64,000 nt of DNA from Atriophallophorus winterbourni (GCA_013407085.1 JACCGJ010008633.1:1-64000), one strand, 5' to 3'; positions 43,345-54,654 are shown, numbered from the stretch's first letter. The notes: generated by a model not told the origin, from the sequence alone. Made by a program: numbers and translations.

Positions 43345-46089
43345 GTGCTGTACGCTAATGTGTGCAGCATAAGGAATAAGTGGGCTGACCTCTCTCTTCG
43401 TGTAGCTGAGTTGCACCCCCGGGTTATAGCGCTTTCTGAGACATGGCTGTCTGCGCTTGACGATGTGCCAACAAACATCAGCGAGCAGTATCTCGTCATT
43501 AGATGCGATAGACCTGGCGACAGGAGAGGCGGTGGCGTTGCACTCCTCCTAGAGTATGGCTTGCACAATACAGGAACGGGTATATCCCTAACCAGTGAAA
43601 ACGTCCAAGTTGTTACGAGTATCCTGACTTGCTACAAGTCAGCCCTCGCAATTGCTTGTGTCTACGTCACACCCAGTGCAGTCCAGCAGGAGATTACACA
43701 GCTGATTGAGACGCTCGACAGGTTGTTTCAATCAGCTCCCAGCGTACTCATCTTAGGTGATTTCAACCTCCCGGACATAAATTGGGCCGTCTCTGTAGGT
43801 TTAGTCACCAAGCAATCCGAAATGTTTCTCGAATGGCTCCATGATCATGCGCTGCATCAGCATGTGAGTGATCCTACGAGGTTTCGTAATGGATGTACTC
43901 CATCCACTCTCGACCTAGTATTGTCGTCCCAGCCCGAAGCCGTTAGATTTTTAAAATACCTACCACCGCTCGGCAAAAGCGATCACGTAATGATAAGCTT
44001 CGAAGCGGTACTGCGGTTTCACAAACCTACTGCTCGCCCTAGACGAAATTTTAGGCTTGTAGACTGGGATTTTCTTCTACAGACTTCAAAATCTTTCTTT
44101 CAGTTCTCTAACGATTTTAATGTAAGTGAAAACTGGGATAGAATTTGTAAGTATCTTAAGGAGTTACAAGACAAGCACGCTCCGCTGCAAGTCGTGAAAA
44201 AGCATCATAGGCCGCCCTGGTGGACTCCTCGAGTTCGTCGGTCTACCCGTAAACGAGATCGTTTATGGCAGCAATATAAGCTATCTCTTACTTCTGGTTC
44301 TTGGGTCCGATACAAAACCGCTCGGAACTCTTGTGTTAAAATACAGCGTTTGCTCAAACAGGAGTTTGAGTTATCCTTAGCTAGGGATGCTAAATCCAAT
44401 CCCAAAAGATTTTATAGCTACGCTCAATCGAAAGGAAAAACCAGGGAAAACATTGGAGATTTAAATCTGGAGGACGGAAAATTAGCCTATACCGACCTGT
44501 CTAAGGCCTTCTCTAAGTTCTTCAGTGGCGTTCAGAGACGTGATAATTCTTTAATTGCTCCGTCTAGCTCGTTTAATCTACTACCTGGCGCTCCTGCACT
44601 AGATGAGTTGTCCTTCATGGAATCCGAGGTGTATGAAGCACTTATCCAAGTTCGCGTCAACAAAGCTGAGGGACCAGACGGTATCCACTCGATTATGATA
44701 AAGAATCTTGCCCCAGTGCTTACAGAACCCTTATGCAAGCTCTTCAATTCATGCTTGAACATGGGAGTGGTTCCTAGTGAATGGAAAGAAGCTATAATCG
44801 TGCTAGTACACAAGGGTGGTTGCAGCTCAAGTGTTGGTAACTATAGACCTGTCAGCCTGACTAGCATCGCCTCGAAAGTAATGGAAAAACTGCTGCGTGA
44901 CAAAATCTGTCAGCATCTTTGTCGGCATTCTCTACTGAGGGTAACTCAGCATGGATTTCTTAAGGGTAGATCCTGCCTGACAAACCTTCTTAGTTTTCTC
45001 AATACTGCCACTAAAAGGATGGATGAAGGGAAGCCTGTCGAAGCCCTCTACCTAGACTTCAGCAAGGCTTTTGATTCTGTAAACCACCGCCTTCTAAAGA
45101 TTAAGCTAGCAGCAGAAGGCATTCGGGGTAGTCTACTAGCTTGGATAAAGGCCTTCCTAACAGGTAGGACATTCCGAGTTAGGGTAGGATCTACGATGTC
45201 GAATGAAACCGACGTGATCAGTGGTGTACCTCAAGGTTCGGTACTTGGTCCTCTTCTATTCCTGATTTTCATCGATGACTTGTCCTCTGCATTGAAGTGC
45301 CCATGCTTCATTTTTGCGGAGGATGTGAAATTCATCGGATCAACGGACGAAGATACCTTGATGCACGACCTTGAACGGGTCATAAACTGGTCACACCAGT
45401 GGGACCTCCCACTTAACCTTAATAAGAGCCAACTCTTGTCAGCACTGGTTGATAAGATTTCAGTTCAGGTGTCGGGCAATTCTCTCACTGTTAGCGCCAC
45501 ACAGCGTGTTAAGGATTTAGGAGTACTAGTTAGGACTGACTTCAAATGGGAGGACCAATGCGCCGCTGCAGCTCAACGTGCTCGCAAAGTTCTCTTTCGG
45601 CTGAGATCCGTGTTATCCAGCAGAAGACCCGATGTATTCCTGCCCCTTTACAAGGCATTAGTTAGGCCGCATTTAGAATATTGTGTCCAGGCGTGGTGCC
45701 CGTACTACAAGAAGGACATCGTTCGACTCGAAAGCGTACAGCGTCTCGCAACTCGCATGATTGAGGGTCAGCGAGGGAAACCTTACGCTGCACGCCTAAA
45801 GTCCCTAGATCTTTTTTCACTTACGCGCCGTCGTTTAAGAGGTGACTTAATTGAAACCTTTAAGATCTTGAAGGGGCTAAGTGGCGTTATCATGACCGAC
45901 TTCTTTGCCTTAAGTCCTGAGCTGGGCACCCGGGGCCATTCACTCAAACTTGCTAAGGAGCGATGTAGACTAGACTCCAGGAAAAACTTCTTCAGCCTCA
46001 GGGTGGTAAATTTCTGGAACCGGCTTCCAGAAGAACCTTCATCCTGCAGTTCGGTCGCAAGATTTAAGCAGGGTTTGGACCGCATCTGA
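43345..46089 (+). CDS. family 2 ORF2, endonuclease-reverse transcriptase
   Basis: 914 residues. Endonuclease (1-225): NVCSIRNKW, SETWL (E32), GGGVALLL, LGDFNLPDINW (D139, N141), TLDLVLSS, KSDH (D213, H214). RT: AEGPDGIHS (441), NYRPVSLTS (499), QHGFLKGRSCLTNLL (535), LYLDFSKAFDSVNH with catalytic D571, ISGVPQGSVLGPLLF (625), then FIFAEDVKF where the family has FADD: Glu at 659 replaces the first Asp (GAG at 45319-45321), D660 kept. Thumb and C-terminal arm follow with VQAWCPYY, RVVNFWNRLPEEP (995-equivalent of WNSLP, near 890) and stop TGA. Length suits a CR1-clade ORF2. It could be translated, but DNA synthesis should be strongly reduced. Confidence 0.88.
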   Translation: MLYANVCSIRNKWADLSLRVAELHPRVIALSETWLSALDDVPTNISEQYLVIRCDRPGDRRGGGVALLLEYGLHNTGTGISLTSENVQVVTSILTCYKSALAIACVYVTPSAVQQEITQLIETLDRLFQSAPSVLILGDFNLPDINWAVSVGLVTKQSEMFLEWLHDHALHQHVSDPTRFRNGCTPSTLDLVLSSQPEAVRFLKYLPPLGKSDHVMISFEAVLRFHKPTARPRRNFRLVDWDFLLQTSKSFFQFSNDFNVSENWDRICKYLKELQDKHAPLQVVKKHHRPPWWTPRVRRSTRKRDRLWQQYKLSLTSGSWVRYKTARNSCVKIQRLLKQEFELSLARDAKSNPKRFYSYAQSKGKTRENIGDLNLEDGKLAYTDLSKAFSKFFSGVQRRDNSLIAPSSSFNLLPGAPALDELSFMESEVYEALIQVRVNKAEGPDGIHSIMIKNLAPVLTEPLCKLFNSCLNMGVVPSEWKEAIIVLVHKGGCSSSVGNYRPVSLTSIASKVMEKLLRDKICQHLCRHSLLRVTQHGFLKGRSCLTNLLSFLNTATKRMDEGKPVEALYLDFSKAFDSVNHRLLKIKLAAEGIRGSLLAWIKAFLTGRTFRVRVGSTMSNETDVISGVPQGSVLGPLLFLIFIDDLSSALKCPCFIFAEDVKFIGSTDEDTLMHDLERVINWSHQWDLPLNLNKSQLLSALVDKISVQVSGNSLTVSATQRVKDLGVLVRTDFKWEDQCAAAAQRARKVLFRLRSVLSSRRPDVFLPLYKALVRPHLEYCVQAWCPYYKKDIVRLESVQRLATRMIEGQRGKPYAARLKSLDLFSLTRRRLRGDLIETFKILKGLSGVIMTDFFALSPELGTRGHSLKLAKERCRLDSRKNFFSLRVVNFWNRLPEEPSSCSSVARFKQGLDRI

Positions 46090-46450
46090 GGTAAGCTTTT
46101 TCCTGAATACTCACCCTAATTTTTATGAAAGATTAGATTGTTCACCATTTTTATCGTTGTTTGGTAAGTAAGTAAATGCTAAAGGTTCTGTTTGTTCAAT
46201 ACACAACTCTTCTTTAGCCGACCTTTCACCTTACTGGTGAGGAGAAATGTATTCTTATCTTTCCAGCATCATTCATTACGTGGTGCTTCCTAAATACAAC
46301 CCGGATAATCCCTTGGCATCGCGATCGTCGAGTATATCCAAATCACAATAAGAATAAACGCTTTTGCAGTGATGGTTGCTTCTCTGCAGCTTTCCACCGG
46401 AAGAAATTCTGGACTCTCCATTGGCTCGTTCACCACTTACTGTCCTGCGC

Positions 46451-46475
46451 AACTGAACTGAACTGAACTGAACTG
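46451..46475 (+). repeat. five AACTG repeats, 3' tail of family 2
   Basis: Five perfect pentamers end the element, a CR1/L2-like short-repeat tail that differs in sequence from the heptamer tail of family 1. Confidence 0.8.
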
Positions 46476-46476
46476 G

Positions 46477-47475
46477 TAACAGGTAAGATTTGTGAATAAA
46501 TTAGGAAATTTTAAAACTGTTAATAAAATAACGAAACCATCAAATGTTTGTCGATGGAATACACTTTGGCAATAACGGTGCTGTTTTGCTTCGCAGCCCA
46601 TTGTTTAAAACGAATTTTGTTTTAAATAATGTTTTTGTGCTATTTTTGATGGTACCACCTGATATCGTACTTTAGTTGGGGGTAGTGATTTTGCAATTAA
46701 TTTGCAAACTGGGGTTCCTTTTTACTTTTTAACTATTTGCAACTATTTTCGCTGCGTTTATAATAATAATCGATGTGTACATGCTGTCATTATTTCTACA
46801 ACCTGTTGGGGTAATCGCCATAACCCGCTTAATTCGGTCAAATTTTCTGTTGCTGCAATGTCCTTATTCCTAAGTATTGTGAGTTGTGTCTTGTACCTCC
46901 TGAATTCTTGTTATGAATTTATTGAAATGATTTCTCTAATTATAATATGATATAACTCAATGACTTAGATTTATATATTTTTAAAATTTTGCTATCGTTC
47001 TTAACCTGTTATAAAAAATCAAAATGTAACAATTAAGTAATAGTTTCACGTTTAATGCTGTTTTTGACAATACATATGCAACTACTTGCCATCATATCGC
47101 GTGCGTAAGTAAATAACTTCAGTGATCTTCATGAGGACGTGTTTATGTTGCGAAACAAAGAAAACACCGAACAGCGTGGAAGCTAGAAACCATTCTTATT
47201 TTATGCTCCAAATAATTTCAAAAGCTTCTTAGGTTTTTGCAGTATTGGCGGGGTGTTTATACGTTCAAGTATTTTATGGGCTTCTTATTGCTAACGTAGT
47301 CTAATACATTCGTTAAATCGATAATAAATATTCTATAATATCATTCGCCGCTCCAGACACTTCTTGTAGCTAATTCATTTGATGATTTAAGTGTTTCGCA
47401 TCTCGTGGCACATTTATGCTGCCAACTGAAAAAGTGATCTATGAGGTGGCCGTAATAATTTTGTTCTGTGTATGT
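46477..47475. other. no gene seen
   Basis: AT-rich; frames such as 46702-46950 have no motif. Confidence 0.4.
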
Positions 47476-47590
47476 ACGTATGAATGCATATGCCAACTCC
47501 AGGCAAAGTGCCGCACAGTCGTAGACTGCACAAAGGCGAAGATACTGTCAGGTTGCCCGAATTTAGACATAAATAAAATAGAAAATGAAA
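47476..47590 (+). repeat. SINE-like repeat, copy 1 (3'-truncated)
   Basis: Begins near CCAGGCAAAGTGCCGCACAG and runs through the GTCAGGTTGCCC block, then decays. Same family as 48425, 50842, 62030 and 63083. Confidence 0.6.
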
Positions 47591-47892
47591 ATGTTTTATC
47601 AGCTCTGACATGACTTTATCTTTGTCAGGAACCTTTCCTTTTGATAAGCGGTCGATCGCTTTATTGAGCTCATCAATAGTAGGGGGCGTGCTTAAATGTT
47701 GAATGCTTGGAAAATGTTCAACGGTTCCAAATACACTCGTTTTATCAATGCTGTAATTATATTATAATAAAGAGAAGTGTTCTATTACAACTTCAATCTG
47801 TTGAAATTTGTTGACAAACGGGTTACCAGATAGTGATTTCAAGAGAAGCTGTTGAAAACTTCTAGATTTAAATAGCTGATGGTATGGTATAG

Positions 47893-48365
47893 TATGAAAG
47901 CGCAAGCCTGATCCCGTTGCGCCGAGACTGGACCTTGACGTGGTGCAGCGGCTTGCGTGCCTCGATGATCCATTGAGCTATACTGGGTGATGTTTTCGTG
48001 GCATCTTCAGAGTTACTCATACCAGGTTGGTCAATGGTGAGAAGCCAGACAAACACAGTCTCCTTGTTCCTCGTGGACATTGTATACCAGGAGAGGCGTA
48101 TGAATCCGCAAGGATCACCGGCTCGACTGGTTGGGATGATGTCGGGAGTCCCTGATTGGTCTCTACCTCGCGAATGGCTTGTGAACTGTACCTACGGTAT
48201 CCGGCCCCGATAGGTGCGATCCTTAATCTCGCTCCGCTGCCTTGCGGGTTAGGCTTTCGGGCCAAAGGCTTGAGGTGGGAGTCCTCAAGATCAACTCCTC
48301 TACTTCGGCCTGGGAAACCGGGTAGTATCACGCCCACACCCAAGGGTGGCACTTTTTCATTTTTA
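47893..48365 (+). repeat. GC-rich segment sharing its head with the SINE-like repeat
   Basis: It opens with GTATGAAAGCGCAAGCCTGA, the same head as the SINE-like repeat at 50842. It then goes into about 450 bp of clearly higher GC with no match to the SINE body and ends before a TA run. It resembles a 5' leader of a retroelement, but I cannot name the family. Frames on both strands here are short and mutually exclusive. Confidence 0.4.
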
Positions 48366-48371
48366 AATGAT

Positions 48372-48375
<4 letters not shown>

Positions 48376-48400
<25 letters not shown>
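48376..48400. repeat. (TA)n run
   Basis: About 12 TA units between the GC-rich segment and the next SINE-like copy. Confidence 0.85.
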
Positions 48401-48403
<3 letters not shown>

Positions 48404-48424
48404 TAATATTAATATATTATATCC

Positions 48425-48610
48425 ATGCAAAGTGCCCGCAACAAGTCAGAGGACGGCACGTGGGCTAAGATAGTGTCAGGTTGTCCAGGCCTAGACAGAT
48501 ATGAGAAAGAAACAATACGTGTTTTAGCATGCAGCTCACTACCTCTGGCTTATAAATTTAGCGCGGTGCTAGCCGCACAACAAAGTACTGCACGATTACA
48601 CATCCCTGCA
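48425..48610 (+). repeat. SINE-like repeat, copy 2
   Basis: ATGCAAAGTGCCCGCAACAA start, the GTCAGGTTGTCCAGGCCTAG block, the GCATGCAGCTCACTACCTCT block and a GTACTGCACGATTACACATC end. The head is lost. Confidence 0.65.
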
Positions 48611-49740
48611 AAACAGCCGATATTGTAGTTTTAGAGAGACCCGCGTCAGTCTTTTATCAGATATTATTGTATTTTATTTGATAAAATGAAAAATACCACA
48701 AATTCACGAAATTGCATGCAGTGAAATTACTAAAACAAGCTGCTTTCTGTGTATTTGCTTTTGCATGTTCCGGTTGCCCGCTTTCTTTTTTAATCGTTTG
48801 CTTATCTGCTTTTACTGCCTTATGTTACTTGGCACTTTGTCTGACTACAGATGATGATGACACTGGAACATGTCTACAAACGTATAAAAGGCTACGAACT
48901 AAATAAAACGCTGATGCTAAGTCCTTTACGATGGTTGGAACACCAATTACCACATATTCGTTTGTCAGGGTGGGGTGTAAACGATCCGATTAATAGTTGT
49001 TTGGAGATCTTATGGCTACAAACCGTTCTTTGTGGCACTGATATAGTTTGTTATGTATCCTATACTTTTGCTCGCTTATGCGGAATGTGCCTTTTACCTT
49101 CGAAGTACAAAGTTTTGTTACAGGATTCTAAGCTCCTACCATGAAGAATTTGCAACGTGATTGTTTCACATATTTGAGTCGTTGAATTACTAGTAACGCG
49201 TGTTTGTATGAAACGAATTCAGCTTGCATTTTCAGAGCAACGATTGCATTCCGTAACTTTGGTCCTTTGTGGAGTCACAATCGACAGAGTTTATAAAGCA
49301 GCACATTGCGGAGTCTTGTACGAATCTGAAACTAGAATACCGAGAAAACAAGAATAATGATTCTGTCGTTATTGGGCAATCGCTGTCTCCGGACTGTCGC
49401 TGAAGTTCTTTGGCACCATCGGATATGTTACGCAGCTGTCCACCATATAATTCTTGATTGTGATCTAGAAATCTGATTAAAACACGTATTTCCACGAAAA
49501 ATCCTCTTTCTCGTAACTCATATTTGATTACTACTTTCATCTAAGAATGGCGTCGTTGTAATGATGGCCGGACTCTAACTTATCTCGAACAGGTGAATGC
49601 CTTTACAATTAAACTAGCAGCATATGGCAGGACCCGTCTCTCTGATTAGGTTAGACAAAAAGAGAATTTACTGTGGCTTGTTACTCTCAGAGATATCGAC
49701 TTTTTGTAGTTATCTTGCTTGCTTACTTAATTAAACTTAT
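48611..49740. other. no confident gene
   Basis: Frames at 48712-48906, 48851-49144 and 49232-49540 have no family signature. It lies upstream of plexin and may include its promoter or 5' UTR intron. Confidence 0.35.
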
Positions 49741-50015
49741 TTGTTGTTAAGTGGTGCGGCGAGAAAGCTTGCTATGATGCATGGCAGTGAAAGCTGTAAG
49801 GAACTTGTCGTGTTGATATCGCTCTGCTCGTTTACAAAACTTGCTTGAATGCATGTTTGATTCAAGATGTAGGCCCCTCATCCCAATTTGTCCGTGCTTA
49901 ATCTTCCGGAGTCGCGCTAGATTTTTACATCCCAACCTTTGCATCTTTTTTGTATTTTTTCATGCCATGGTTTTATATCAGTTAAGTATTCGGTACTTGC
50001 TACCTGTATAATGGC
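49741..50015 (+). repeat. interspersed repeat D, copy 1
   Basis: About 275 bp aligning in the same direction with 54951-55227. Shared blocks include ATGATGCATGGCAGTGAAAG, a CTTGCTTGAATGCATGTTTG-like block and GTGCTTAATCTTC. No coding potential or terminal repeats seen. Confidence 0.6.
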
Positions 50016-50800
50016 TCTTTCCTTTAATGTTGATGCTCAAGTATATCAGGTTCAACGCACATGCTCTATCTTGAATCTTGTGTCTTTGGTTTATTGCATT
50101 ATTTGGTAATCATCCCCCAAAAGAGCGATTTTATTCGCATATTGGCAAACATATCATCCGGTAGCAGTTCAGCTTAATCACCCCTCAGACGATTCATTTC
50201 TTTTCAGGAACCGTTGACCTCAACTTCCCATTACAATTTTTGTGTAAAAAAATATGGGAACGTTTTCTGGGTTTTATTTTTCATAGTGTTGTTGTGTTAT
50301 TCAAGCATCTAATCCATATGTACTGATACTGAACATTCAGATATAAATTACAAAGATAATGTGCGAATGAATTATTCTTCATTTTTGACTCAAATAATGA
50401 TGTTTGATTCATTGTAAAGAGCGTTCTGTCTGCGCATCCTTTTGGTGTACTCGTGCTTGCACTGCTTAGCCTTCATAACTTTTTATGGCTCCTCATGTAT
50501 CTTGGAAATATTTGGTTATTCCTAATGCATATGAATACATCGTAATCCAAAAGTGATAACCACTGAGCGTCTCACACAACTTTGGATCCGAAACCAATTT
50601 TTGGTGTCACTAGTCGCCAAATTTTGACGTCTTCAATGTTATCTCTATTTTACCTGCCTGCCTGCCAATCTATTTACCCATTGCACATTGTTCGGCCTGC
50701 TGTGTGTACTGGTTGTGAATTTCGCGTGTTATTATTGCATGTCATTGCATACACCTGATGATGATGTTCAGATTGGCAATCGAATATGATCTGATGCTCG

Positions 50801-50844
50801 TATGTATGTATGTATGTATGTATGTATGTATGTATGTATGTATG
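50801..50844. repeat. (TATG)11 microsatellite
   Basis: Eleven TATG units directly in front of the SINE-like copy at 50842, sharing its first bases. Confidence 0.9.
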
Positions 50845-51066
50845 AAAGCACAAGCCTGATCCAGGCAAAGTGCCGCGCAGTCAGAGACTGCACGTGGGCG
50901 ATATTACTGTCAGGTTGCCCAGGCCTATACAGATATGAGAAATAGAAAATACAGATGGTAGTGAGACTCTAGCGTGTTTCAGCATGCAGCTCACTACCCA
51001 TGGCCAATCAATTTAACACGGTGTTAGCTGCACAGCACAGAAGTACTGTACGATTGCACATCCGTG
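50842..51066 (+). repeat. SINE-like repeat, copy 3 (fullest)
   Basis: About 225 bp: head ATGAAAGCACAAGCCTGATC, the GGCAAAGTGCCGCGCAGTCA block, GTCAGGTTGCCCAGGCC, the GGTAGTGAGACTC block, GCATGCAGCTCACTACC and the ACGATTGCACATCCGTGC end. No clear pol III A and B boxes or tRNA fold were recognised. It ends about 190 bp upstream of the plexin 5' exon. Confidence 0.68.
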
Positions 51067-51254
51067 CAGATCTGATGCTTGCTTGACAATATGCAAAAAC
51101 CAATGATGCATGCGTGATTCTAACACTGTAAACACTATTTGCTTCTGTATTGTGTATAAAATACTGTATTCGTGTTACTACAACGCTAGCGTGTGGTGAA
51201 TCCAGTAATCTATACGTACTAGTTTTTCCAATAACAATTTGTTTTCATTACAGG

Positions 51255-51392
51255 ATGCCGTCGATTCTGTTATCGCAAAACAGTCGAGATTATGTACTCC
51301 CAGAAGATGGTCTAACCAAAATATGCAGTAACCATTCTATGTTCCGCTTTCTTTGCTATTCAGCTGAACTTATCCCATGTTTTTTATCGTAA
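51255..51392 (+). promoter_or_regulatory. upstream ORF overlapping the plexin start
   Basis: After an acceptor (TTTTCATTACAG, 51242-51253) an ATG at 51255 opens 45 codons in another phase that end at TAA 51390-51392, 13 nt past the plexin ATG. If this exon belongs to the mRNA, scanning ribosomes would meet it first and translation of plexin would be reduced or need leaky scanning. Confidence 0.4.
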
Positions 51393-52441
51393 CATATATT
51401 ATCTTTCGTGTTTTCGCCACTCGTATCACAATGTGCGAATCACTAAGAGCACCATTCCAATTAAATGTTCACAAGAGTTATTCAATTGCGCATCCTAGCG
51501 ACGTACAACAACTCCACGTCATGTACAGGATTTTCGAACCACATTCAGAAGAGTATGTTTTTGTCTCGGGCAAAAATCACATTTATCAACTGAGAGCCAG
51601 CGATTTGACTCCAATCAGAATACGTGTTATCGGACCTAAAAATTTCTCAATTCTATGCATTGCTGAAAATGGCCTTTGCGATGATTGCAGTCATATGGAT
51701 CCATCTCTGCTTCCCATTGGTTATAATAAAGAGCTTTGTGAACCCAGGCTGACAGATAGTTTTGTCAAAGCATGGGCAACTTCCAACGTTCCCGACTCGG
51801 AATTACAGAAATTCTCCTTATCAAAGCATTTTATTTCACCTTCAAAAGTTGTCATTAATGATGATCGAGTTGCGTGCGAGAATGCTCTATATGTCTGCTA
51901 CAGTGCTTCTCATGGTTTCTGTGAACGACTACTGTTGACGGATATCAACCAAACAGCACCATGGACCCCAACTTCTTCGATTATGGCACAACAAGATACA
52001 GGACCAGTTCCAGTTGTTGGAAGCGACCCAACTACACTGTCAGCTCTTGCTATTGGGGCTCGTTACGTCTACGTAGCAACAGAATCTGACCGTTTGCGTG
52101 AAGTTACACTGATCGAGCAACATCCCCTGTCTGCACGGCTCAGAAACTTTCATTTGGCAGATACCCAACCTGGTCCAGAAAGTTTCTTGCGTTTAACCGT
52201 CAATTCAGATTTTCGGATTCAATACAAACTAGCTTTCCGTTATCGAAGCCTGACGTCTTCTGAAATCCAAGAATTGCCCCCTGCGCATATCTACTTCATA
52301 TTACAACAACCCGAAACTTCTCCGTTCTTTCGATGGCAACCGAGAATGGCACGAATATGCGATGACGATCAACACTTTAATTCATACGTGGAGCTTCATT
52401 TGGCGTGCGATGATTGTTCGTCACCAGAATATTCCCATCTG
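51377..52441 (+). CDS. PLXN: plexin, coding exon 1 (signal peptide and most of Sema)
   Basis: ATG at 51377 with an in-frame TGA 12 nt upstream. MFFIVTYIIFRVFAT is a likely signal peptide. The exon (355 codons) encodes the first part of the Sema beta-propeller: EEYVFVSGKNHIYQLRASDL is the typical blade-1 repeat with GxNxIYQL; CDDCSHMDPSLLPIGYNKEL and CENALYVCYSASHGFCERL hold paired cysteines; ARYVYVATESDR is another blade strand; it ends ACDDCSSPEYSHL at donor CTG|GTCAGT, phase 0. Plexins are single-pass receptors for semaphorins in axon guidance and cell migration. The class (A or B) cannot be decided from this part. Confidence 0.85.
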
Positions 52442-54399
52442 GTCAGTTATGCAATTTCGGTGTATTGAATTGGCCTATTTTTATTTGCTTTTTAACGAAT
52501 TATATCTCAAGCAAAATTTTTATCGTTTTTAAAAATAGTTTTTCACAATTTTTCATTTGGACTAAACTCAGTGTTTGCGAAAGTTTCGATGTTCCGTTTT
52601 GTAAATTGCCTCAGTTTGAAGTTGAAGGCGCAGCATAACTCTGTTCATGTAATCTGCGGGTTCGCACTTTGTGCAGACCGCTCATCTGATGTGATCGGTA
52701 TCTAGTGCACTTTCTATTGATTTAACCTTTCCTACGACAATATATTGAGTGGTTATTGATCTGCGAGCGCACTAAAATTGTTCTAGGGAAACGTAATGAA
52801 TTCTGTTCTAGCTTACCGTTTTATGGTTGTTTACAGCATCTGTAAAGATATCGGTCTACGTTTTTAGATATAATTTTATTTACTGGATGAACAACTTTAA
52901 GAACAGCTTGATCTACACGTATTAATTATACTCCTTGGTACGGCTATGTAGATCACTCATAAATGACGCATTTTTATTCGTCTCCTGGCATATGATTTAA
53001 CTTGTTCTGCACGAAGATTCAGTTATTCAGAACACCACTAAAATGCACAATAGTGTCTTTACCCACGCGCTTTGGTATACAAACGCAACGCATTCGTTAC
53101 ACGTGTATATGTAACACATTTGTGGCTCATTCCGTGTGGTCCGTCGATGTACGGCACTTTCGTTTGCTCTGAACTTGTGATTTCATAGTCCTCACATCTT
53201 GCTTAATTGCGGATAGTATTTTCTCTTTTTGTCCACCGTTTTCCCATATATTCACCTCATGTTTTCATTAATAATTTATGTCCGCTTATTGGCCAGAGAT
53301 TAGTTTAAACATATTTCTGTACGGAACCCATTTTCAGTTGCCGGTTTATTCGTTCGCGCCTACCGCCACCGCATTGTGATCGATTGACCTGTGTGTGTGC
53401 ATCGCTATGCCACTAGTCAACAGGTCTATTCTTGTTGAGTATCTCGGTTTAGGTATCTTGATTGGCTCCTATCTAGCGATGCAAGCCAACCGCGTGAATT
53501 GTCACGTATGCGCCATTCATCATGATCTTCACTTGTTTGCTGGGCTGTCTGTGTCGTGCATAGTAATCGTGGCCCGCTTTATCCAATATTTGCTGCTTCG
53601 TGTTACTGAATCATTTAATGTTTACGCATTAGCTTACTTATTGTCTTTACTCACTTTCCCTTCATTCTAATTGAAATCGTGCTGTATACAGGGACATTAA
53701 GTTTATGTTGGTGAACAGTGGCAGAATGGTGGTAACTGTTCAGTCCATCTCAAATCTTAAACGCAAAATGAATATAACTGTGTGGCAGATCCGTTTTCTT
53801 TCTTGACCGCTTCCGCATCATGTTTTGCTATCGATGAAGTCTTTAGTTTGTGTGTTGTCTCACCGTTAATTTATGCCACTATGTTCTTGCTACGCTGCGT
53901 AATCAATGGTAAAATGACATCAAGAGAAAAATTACTGGATATAATCACCATCACGTTTGCAATAGAAATTGATCGTATTATTACTAGACTTATAGCGTCT
54001 CTCTACGCACTCATGGCTCCGATATTCATTTCTGGCAAAGTTGAAAAAAGGCATCGATGACCAAGTTATCCAAGGTCGACAAGAAGAATAAACACATGAG
54101 GAAGGAGTGCTATGCTATCTACATCTATAAATTCCGACACTGTCGTTTCATCGAATGCGATATCAATCCTGAACGATATCTTTGAACGCATTTCTTTCAA
54201 GTCGAGCCGTCTCATCCATCACGACAAACATTCGATCTTCATAAACAATTAATTTACTATTTTATCGTTGTAAGTTTTCCTACGAATCCCACAATCATGT
54301 AGCTCCTGGAAGCAGTCTGCCAGTACAATTCATCTAGCTAACGAATGTATACTTTTCTGTGAATGATGACCTCTATCCAAACTTTGACTTTGGTTCTAG
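52442..54399 (+). other. plexin intron 1
   Basis: 1,958 bp between CTG|GTCAGT and TTCTAG|GTT. Two open frames inside (53395-53670 and 53782-54060) are hydrophobic by chance and have no splice support in phase 0. No repeat recognised. Confidence 0.6.
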
Positions 54400-54654
54400 G
54401 TTTTCAACGCACTACACAAAGCCGCAAGGGGTACTGCGAGCAAAACGTTATTTCAAGAATCTTCTCCTCGTGGATCATCCACTTCTGACACAGAAGTTAT
54501 CGTTGTTGCTTTCGCTGGACAGTTAATTGATCCTCCCGTCTATGAATCGGACATTCTTCAGCGCGATGATCGGTCGTCGTTTTCACATTTGGCTGATAAC
54601 TCGGTGCCCATCAGTTTGAATGGGTCGGCGTTGGCCATTTTTTCAGTGGAAGAG
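54400..54654 (+). CDS. PLXN: plexin, coding exon 2 (Sema)
   Basis: 255 nt, phase 0 on both sides; acceptor TGGTTCTAG, donor GAG|GTAGCT. Encodes VFNALHKAARGTASKTLF at the start, EVIVVAFAGQ in the middle (a blade strand) and VPISLNGSALAIFSVEE at the end, the well-conserved SALC(I/V)F strand of Sema domains. It reads through directly from exon 1 (YSHL-VFNALHKAA). Confidence 0.8.

Larger units (their letters stand above)
42015..46476 (+). mobile_element. CR1-related non-LTR retrotransposon (family 2), slightly 5'-truncated
   Basis: About 4.46 kb: ORF1 (broken), ORF2 (914 codons, open), a 3' UTR of about 370 bp and a tail of five AACTG repeats. The 5' junction falls inside the PHD finger of ORF1: the first CxxC pair is missing. 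Composition is clearly richer in GC and more codon-like than the AT-rich surroundings. Related decayed copies lie at 32740 and 35740. The intact long ORF2 suggests recent insertion, but a changed RT active site (FAED) makes this copy probably inactive. Confidence 0.87.

Noticed and set aside
47868..48352. Overlapping frames of 70-111 codons in the GC-rich segment as genes
   Set aside because: Frames are open on both strands because of GC content; the segment begins with a repeat head and is better read as a repeat.
53395..54060. Two hydrophobic frames in plexin intron 1 as a membrane protein
   Set aside because: Flanking splice sites do not fit phase 0, composition is AT-driven hydrophobic, and exons 1 and 2 join perfectly without them.
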